A DNA stretch of 64,000 nucleotides, from contig AYSC01000001.1 in the NCBI GenBank assembly GCA_000503195.1, positions 62,001 to 126,000 of the forward strand, written 5' to 3'. Positions 59,673 to 64,000 of this stretch are shown here, piece after piece. The stretch is from Blastomonas sp. CACIA14H2 (GTDB taxonomy: Bacteria > Pseudomonadota > Alphaproteobacteria > Sphingomonadales > Sphingomonadaceae). The notes beneath the pieces are model-generated. The model did no database searches. It saw only the letters and a list, made by a program, of their open reading frames with translations, and had not been told where the DNA came from. Both the position numbers and the translations under genes were made by a program. Numbering within the stretch: position 1 is the stretch's first letter; each line of letters starts with the position of its first letter.

Positions 59673-61211
59673 TCAGACCAGCACTTCGATGAGCCGCGGC
59701 CCGCGAGAGCGCATCGCATCCTCGAACTGAGACTCGAACTCGGCTACGGTCGTGGCCGTCGAAGCCTCGACGCCCATTCCCCTTGCCAGGTTGCACCAGT
59801 CGATCGCCGGATCGTGCAGATCCAGCATCGAAAGCGCCACAGGGCCGGGTTCGGTGAATCCCATCCGCTGCATCTCCACGTTGAGAATTGCATAGGACCG
59901 GTTCGCGAAAATGATCGTGGTCACGTCCAGCCGCTCGCGCGCCTGTGTCCAGAGCGCCTGCAGCGTATACATGGCTCCGCCGTCGCCCGACGCGCAGATG
60001 ACCTTGCGGTCCGGGGCAGCGATCGCTGCGCCGGTCGCGACCGGCAGCGCTTGGCCGATCGACCCGCCCGTCAGCCGGAGATAGTCGTGCGGGCAGGCGC
60101 CTTGGGTTCCCAATGCGATTCCGGGACCGTTGGTGGCCGCCTCCTCCGAGATGATGCAATCCTCCGGCATGAGCGCGCCAATGATCGCGCCGACCGAATA
60201 CTGGTCCAGCCGATCGCGCGAATAAGTCGGCGGCGATACGGCGGGCTTTGCCGCCGCCTTCGCCGCCAGGCTGTCGGCCAGTTCGCTCAACGCGGTGCAT
60301 GCATCCTCATGCGGCAGCGCAAGGCGGGCGAGGCGGGTGTGGTCCGGCACGCACCAGCTGGCCTTGTCGGGATAGGCGAAGAACGACACCGGGGGCTTTG
60401 CGCCGACCAGCACCAGCAGATCGAAGGGTGCGAGGAACTCCAGAATCTGTTCGGCGAAATAGGGAATGGTGCGCACGTCCGCGAACGGCGCGCCCCGGCG
60501 TTGGCGCGGCGCGAACGTATCGGCCAGCAAGGCGGCCCCCGTAGCCGCGGCGATACGCTGTGCGGTCTCGATGCCCTGAGCGGTCAGCGCCTCGCCACGC
60601 AGCAGGATCGCCGGCTTCGCCGCCGACCGAAGCTGCTCTGCGACCTTGGTGACCGTCCGGGTCGGGACCGATGCCAGCGCCTGATGCGGCAGCGGATCGG
60701 CAGGCCCCTCCGCTTCGCCCCAGGCGACATCCGCCGGCAGGATCAGTGTGGCGATCTGGCCGGGCGCCGCCCGCGCGGCGCTGATCGCGCGCGCGGTGTC
60801 AGACCCCACGGTATCGGCGCTGACGGCGCTATGCACCCAGTGCGACACCGGGCGCGCAAATCCGGCGATATCGGACGCCAGCGGCGCATCGTAGCGCAAA
60901 TGGCCAGTCGCGTGGTCGCCGACGATGTTGATCAGCGGGGTGCCGGCCCTGCGGGCGTTGTGCAGATTGGCCAGTCCATTGGCCAGGCCCGGACCGAGGT
61001 GCAGCAAGGTTGCGGCCGGACGGCCCGCGATACGGCCGTAGCCGTCCGCCATTCCCGTCACCACGCCCTCGAACAGCCCCAGGACACTTCGCATCCCGGG
61101 AACCTTGTCGAGCGCGGCGACGAAATGCATCTCCGACGTTCCCGGGTTCATGAAGCAGGTATCGACGCCGCCGGCCAGCAGGGTCCGCAGCAGGGTTTCG
61201 GCTCCGTTCAT
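59673..61211 (-). CDS. ThDP-dependent decarboxylase/acetolactate synthase-like enzyme
   Basis: 512-aa thiamine-diphosphate enzyme. N-terminal PYR domain (LLAGGVDTCFMNPGTSEMHFVAALD, catalytic-Glu region SVLGLFEGVVTGMADGYGR), central domain, and C-terminal PP domain with the ThDP motif ICASGDGGAMYTLQALWTQARERL ... FANRSYAILNVEMQRMG. Most similar in style to the group annotated as acetolactate synthase large subunit or benzoylformate decarboxylase-like. The exact reaction is unknown. It overlaps the preceding GMC gene by 4 nt (ATGA); the frame continues upstream only as an artefact. Confidence 0.88.
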   Translation of the reverse strand: MNGAETLLRTLLAGGVDTCFMNPGTSEMHFVAALDKVPGMRSVLGLFEGVVTGMADGYGRIAGRPAATLLHLGPGLANGLANLHNARRAGTPLINIVGDHATGHLRYDAPLASDIAGFARPVSHWVHSAVSADTVGSDTARAISAARAAPGQIATLILPADVAWGEAEGPADPLPHQALASVPTRTVTKVAEQLRSAAKPAILLRGEALTAQGIETAQRIAAATGAALLADTFAPRQRRGAPFADVRTIPYFAEQILEFLAPFDLLVLVGAKPPVSFFAYPDKASWCVPDHTRLARLALPHEDACTALSELADSLAAKAAAKPAVSPPTYSRDRLDQYSVGAIIGALMPEDCIISEEAATNGPGIALGTQGACPHDYLRLTGGSIGQALPVATGAAIAAPDRKVICASGDGGAMYTLQALWTQARERLDVTTIIFANRSYAILNVEMQRMGFTEPGPVALSMLDLHDPAIDWCNLARGMGVEASTATTVAEFESQFEDAMRSRGPRLIEVLV

Positions 61212-62863
61212 CGGCGATCTCCTTTGTCCTGGTTTGGGTGGTCGCCGAGCCAGTGGGCGGCCGCTTTCGCAGCCATCGCCATCGTCGGCAGATTGGGATG
61301 GCCCGAGACCAGGTGCGGCATCACCGAGGCATCGACGATACCTAGGCGATCGACGCCGTGCACGTTGAGCTCGGGATCGACAACCGTGCCCGCGCCGGTT
61401 CCCATCCGGCACGTGCTTGCGGGATGATATTGCTGGGCCGCTGTCTGGCGGATGAAGTCGTCCAGTTCGTTGTCGGTGTTGATCGGGGCGGGCAGGATTT
61501 GCTCGCCCCGGAAAGGGGCAAGCTCGGGGGCATTGCCCAGGGCGATGGCGCGGCGAAGACCCTCGCGAAGGGTCGCGAGATCGTGCGGGTCGGCCAGCGA
61601 TTGATATTCGATCCGCGGCCGGTCCATCGGGTCGGTCGAGCGTAACGAGACACGGCCCGTGCTTCGCTGCGACATGAGCTGGACGCGAATTCCATAACCG
61701 TCCCGATAGGGCCGGCCCGGCCACCAGCGGTCGGCATGGGGCGGCGCCAGATTCAGGAGATATTCGATGTCCGGTTGCCGCAGCGCCGGGACGGTCCTTT
61801 CGAACCCGACCAGCACCCCCGGCAGGCGCGTCCCGGGACCGCTGCGCAGCATTCCTGCGCGCAGCATGCTGACCCCAAGCCTGTCGATCCGCAGCGACGC
61901 ATGCAGGGCACTGTGATCGTTCCGTGTCCATCCGGTTTCAACCGCAAGGTGATCCTGCAGTCCCAGTCCCACCGGCAGATCCGCGATCACGGGCAAGCCA
62001 ATGCTACTGAGATGCTCAGCCGGCCCGATCCCGGACAATAGCAGCAGGTGCGGCGTGTTGATCGCCCCAAGGCAAAGGATCAGCCGGACCGCGGCTTCGG
62101 CCCGCCGGATCTTGCCGTTCTGGAGATATTCGATCCCCCTCGCGCGTTGTTTCTCGACGATGATGCGCGTCGCATGCGCACCGGTCCGGACGGTGAGATT
62201 GCGGCGCCGCATCGCGGGACGAAGAAAGGCGTGGGCCGATGATGAACGCCGGCCGTCGCGGATCGAGAACTGCAGCCAGCCGAAACCTTCCTGCTCATTG
62301 GCGTTATAATCCGAATTCAGCGCCCCGCCTTGCCCCGCGACCGCGTCGAACCAGGCGGACATGATGGGGTCGGAGCTGGCCGACGCGACGATTCCCACCT
62401 CGCCTTCGCTTCCGCGTCGCGGGTCGGGCGGACCGCACCAATGCTCGATCTCCTTGAAGAACGGCGCCAGCGACTTGTGGTCCCAGCCATGCGCGCCTGC
62501 TTCTGCCCAGCGGTCATAGTCCGCGGCGTGGCCGCGCGTCGCGGCGAAGAAATTGATCGAAGAGGTTCCGCCGAGCACGCGGCCATGCGGGACCCACTGA
62601 CGCCGGCCCATCAGCGTGGGATCGGGCTCCGAGCTGTCCGCCCACTGAAACATTCGTCCGCGCAGCATGGGCGCCGCGCCGACCGGGATTGAGATCAGCG
62701 GATGCCTATCCCGTCCGCCCGCTTCCAGCAGGAGAACGCGGGCGCCCTCGTCGCGGGACAGCCGGTTGGCAAGGACGCAGCCAGCCGATCCGGCGCCCAC
62801 GATTATATAGTCGAAGGTCTCTGACACGGCCCGGACATCCTCTTCCATCCACACTTTTCGCAT
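61208..62863 (-). CDS. GMC-family FAD oxidoreductase (choline dehydrogenase-like)
   Basis: About 551-aa flavin oxidoreductase oxidising an alcohol. FAD motif DYIIVGAGSAGCVLANRLS, GMC signature GRVLGGTSSINFF, second signature GAINTPHLLLLSGIGPAEHL, and the C-terminal catalytic region YHPASTCRMG and VSGHPNLPTMAMAAKAA. The first Met may be 62863 or 62848. It forms an operon with the ThDP enzyme, suggesting alcohol oxidation to an aldehyde or keto acid, then C-C bond cleavage or formation. Confidence 0.92.
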   Translation of the reverse strand: MRKVWMEEDVRAVSETFDYIIVGAGSAGCVLANRLSRDEGARVLLLEAGGRDRHPLISIPVGAAPMLRGRMFQWADSSEPDPTLMGRRQWVPHGRVLGGTSSINFFAATRGHAADYDRWAEAGAHGWDHKSLAPFFKEIEHWCGPPDPRRGSEGEVGIVASASSDPIMSAWFDAVAGQGGALNSDYNANEQEGFGWLQFSIRDGRRSSSAHAFLRPAMRRRNLTVRTGAHATRIIVEKQRARGIEYLQNGKIRRAEAAVRLILCLGAINTPHLLLLSGIGPAEHLSSIGLPVIADLPVGLGLQDHLAVETGWTRNDHSALHASLRIDRLGVSMLRAGMLRSGPGTRLPGVLVGFERTVPALRQPDIEYLLNLAPPHADRWWPGRPYRDGYGIRVQLMSQRSTGRVSLRSTDPMDRPRIEYQSLADPHDLATLREGLRRAIALGNAPELAPFRGEQILPAPINTDNELDDFIRQTAAQQYHPASTCRMGTGAGTVVDPELNVHGVDRLGIVDASVMPHLVSGHPNLPTMAMAAKAAAHWLGDHPNQDKGDRR

Positions 62864-63198
62864 CAGGTATCTGACATAAGTCCGAACTCGTCAATGGGCT
62901 GTGCATCGCCGTTGAGGGGCGACCGGGGGCACCTGGGGCTTGTCAGCGGCGTTATAATTGGCCTAATGATAGAAATGTATCGGGCCTGCGCTGAGCTTTC
63001 CGGAACCTTGAACGAGTGGGTAGTCAGCGAAAGGGACGCAGCATTCCCGGTTTTCAGGCCATGCTCGGAGCGAGCAAGCGAATTGAAGGCATCTCATGAA
63101 GACGAGGCTGGCGGCGCCGAATCGGTCTGGAGTCTAATTCTGCGAGGTGGGTGTTCGCCGGATCGCAATCGGCATCCGCCGGCATGAGGGAGAGGTTG
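62864..63198. other. Divergent intergenic region, GMC gene / VOC gene
   Basis: About 335 nt. It should contain promoters for the minus-strand GMC-ThDP pair and the plus-strand VOC gene. A 97-codon open frame crosses it but has no ribosome binding site or protein-like composition, so it is not called. Confidence 0.4.
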
Positions 63199-63735
63199 AT
63201 GAGCAAGCGTTTCGACGGCGTTTTCCAGTTTGCCTATGTCGTGGAGGACCTCGACGCTGCAATCGAGCATTGGGCGCACACCCTCGGCGCCGGGCCCTTT
63301 TTCGTGATCAGGAACGCCCGCTATGCGGCGGCGGAACATCGCGGCGAAGCGCACATGCCCGATGTATCGCTGGCCTTCGGTTACAGCGGTGACGTGAACA
63401 TCGAGCTCATCCAGCAGCATGACGACACGCCATCGGTTTTCCTCGACTTCCTCAAATCGCGCGGTCCGGGCCAGCAGCATGTCGGGATCATGAGCAGCGA
63501 TCTCGAAGCCGATACCGAGATGCTCGCCGCGCGAGGTGTCGCGATGGTGCAGCGGCTGGTCAACGAAAGCGGGGTCGAGACGCGCTTCTTCGACACCGAG
63601 CTCCATGGAGGGGCCATGCTCGAATTGATCCAGGCCAGTCCCGAGACGGCGGCGGCCTTCAGCTTCATGAAGGCGGCCGCCGAGCATTGGGACGGCGTCG
63701 ACGCGATCGCTTCGATCCCGGGCGCCGAGGCCTGA
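63199..63735 (+). CDS. VOC superfamily (glyoxalase-like) protein
   Basis: 178-aa protein of the vicinal oxygen chelate fold, glyoxalase_4 type: FQFAYVVEDLDAAIEHWAHTLGAGPFF in the first module and GPGQQHVGIMSSDLEADTEML and FFDTELHGGAMLELIQ in the second. Candidate metal ligands are H in QQHVGI and E in MLELIQ. Such proteins in catabolic islands serve as epimerases, dioxygenases or isomerases. ATG 63199 follows GGGAGAGG. Confidence 0.85.
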   Translation: MSKRFDGVFQFAYVVEDLDAAIEHWAHTLGAGPFFVIRNARYAAAEHRGEAHMPDVSLAFGYSGDVNIELIQQHDDTPSVFLDFLKSRGPGQQHVGIMSSDLEADTEMLAARGVAMVQRLVNESGVETRFFDTELHGGAMLELIQASPETAAAFSFMKAAAEHWDGVDAIASIPGAEA

Positions 63736-63842
63736 TGCGCGAACTTGCACCTTGGTACATTGCAGTATAGAAATAGACGTTAGTCAGAAATGGCTTTGCC
63801 CGAAGCGCGATTGGCGGTCGGCATACGCATGCGAGAGGCCTT

Positions 63843-64000
63843 ATGAAAATCGGTGATATCGAATATCCATCCCTCAAGGGAAAAGTCTCCGACGCGGAAT
63901 GGCGGGCGCGCGTCGACCTCGCCGCGATATACCGATTGATCACGCTCTTTGACTGGTGGGATATGAGCCAGTCGCCCGCCGGCGCGCGGATCCCCGGGAC
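63843..64000 (+). CDS. Class II aldolase/adducin family protein, 5' part
   Basis: First 52 codons only; it runs off the window. The sequence LKGKVSDAEWRARVDLAAIYRLITLFDWWDM followed by ARIPG matches in pieces the N terminus of class II aldolase/adducin-domain proteins of catabolic clusters. These are zinc enzymes acting on hydroxy-acids or sugars. The ATG 63843 follows GAGAGGC. Confidence 0.75.
   Translation, partial: MKIGDIEYPSLKGKVSDAEWRARVDLAAIYRLITLFDWWDMSQSPAGARIPG

Noticed and set aside
59814-61427. A 537-codon plus-strand frame opposite the ThDP enzyme
   Set aside because: Arg/His/Gly-rich composition typical of antisense to a GC-rich gene; the ThDP motif is on the minus strand.

Overview
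The window looks like an alphaproteobacterium of the Sphingomonadaceae type. This is inferred from the high GC content, the TonB-dependent receptors, the Spinster-like transporter, and a conjugation module of the DUF736 / DUF2285 / TraF / trbBCDEJKLFGI-DUF2274 kind that is common in sphingomonads. No species can be named. No rRNA or tRNA gene was recognised.

Region 1 (1-33.8 kb) is an integrative and conjugative element (or transfer-plasmid) backbone with cargo. Its left part (331-9727) carries two DUF736 proteins, a DUF6499/DUF2285 pair that appears to be joined by +1 ribosomal frameshifting like FseA of ICEMlSymR7A, an RdfS/AlpA-type excisionase, DUF2840, the TraF pilin peptidase, a lytic transglycosylase, a small ribbon-helix-helix protein, a coupling protein and a MobF relaxase-helicase. 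No integrase is in view. The right part (19871-33789) carries the complete mating-pair operon trbB-trbC-trbD-trbE-trbJ-trbK-trbL-trbF-trbG-trbI-DUF2274. Two paralogous four-gene cassettes on the minus strand flank it: a LuxR-type HTH protein with a C-terminal membrane anchor, a small helical protein, a small membrane protein and a MarR-type regulator. In the left cassette the MarR domain is fused to a RadC/JAB domain.

Cargo between the two transfer modules (9826-18963) is a MASE1-PAS-GGDEF diguanylate cyclase and a compact secretion/maturation cluster: TolC-like outer membrane factor, HlyD-like adaptor, C39-peptidase ABC exporter, a 2OG-Fe(II) oxygenase, an unknown 324-aa protein, and a 60-aa precursor. 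The precursor's 15-residue leader aligns position by position with the colicin V leader. Its 45-residue core has no acidic residue, two cysteines and five pentapeptide GSxSK units. This looks like an undescribed class of modified, secreted repeat peptide and is the most interesting part of the window.

Region 2 (34367-46808) is a cobalamin salvage and assembly locus: cobU facing left; a cobalamin riboswitch; then btuB, a CobD-type aminotransferase, cobO, btuF, btuC, btuD, cbiB, cobQ, bluB, cobT, cobS and cobC, mostly overlapping by 4 nt. The cell could import corrinoids, adenosylate them, make its own dimethylbenzimidazole with BluB and attach it.

Region 3 (46809-49281) is gene-poor. It holds a truncated caspase-like gene joined out of frame to a second, unrecognised gene.

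Region 4 (49282-64000) is a catabolic island: AraC-type regulator, divergent TonB-dependent receptor, acetoacetyl-CoA synthetase-like ligase, 3-hydroxyacyl-CoA dehydrogenase, Spinster-like MFS transporter, tannase/feruloyl-esterase family hydrolase, a small DksA/TraR-type zinc-finger protein, a ThDP-dependent decarboxylase with a GMC oxidoreductase on the opposite strand, a VOC-fold protein, and the start of a class II aldolase family protein. The substrate is not evident; uptake plus hydrolysis of an aromatic or other organic ester is the simplest guess.
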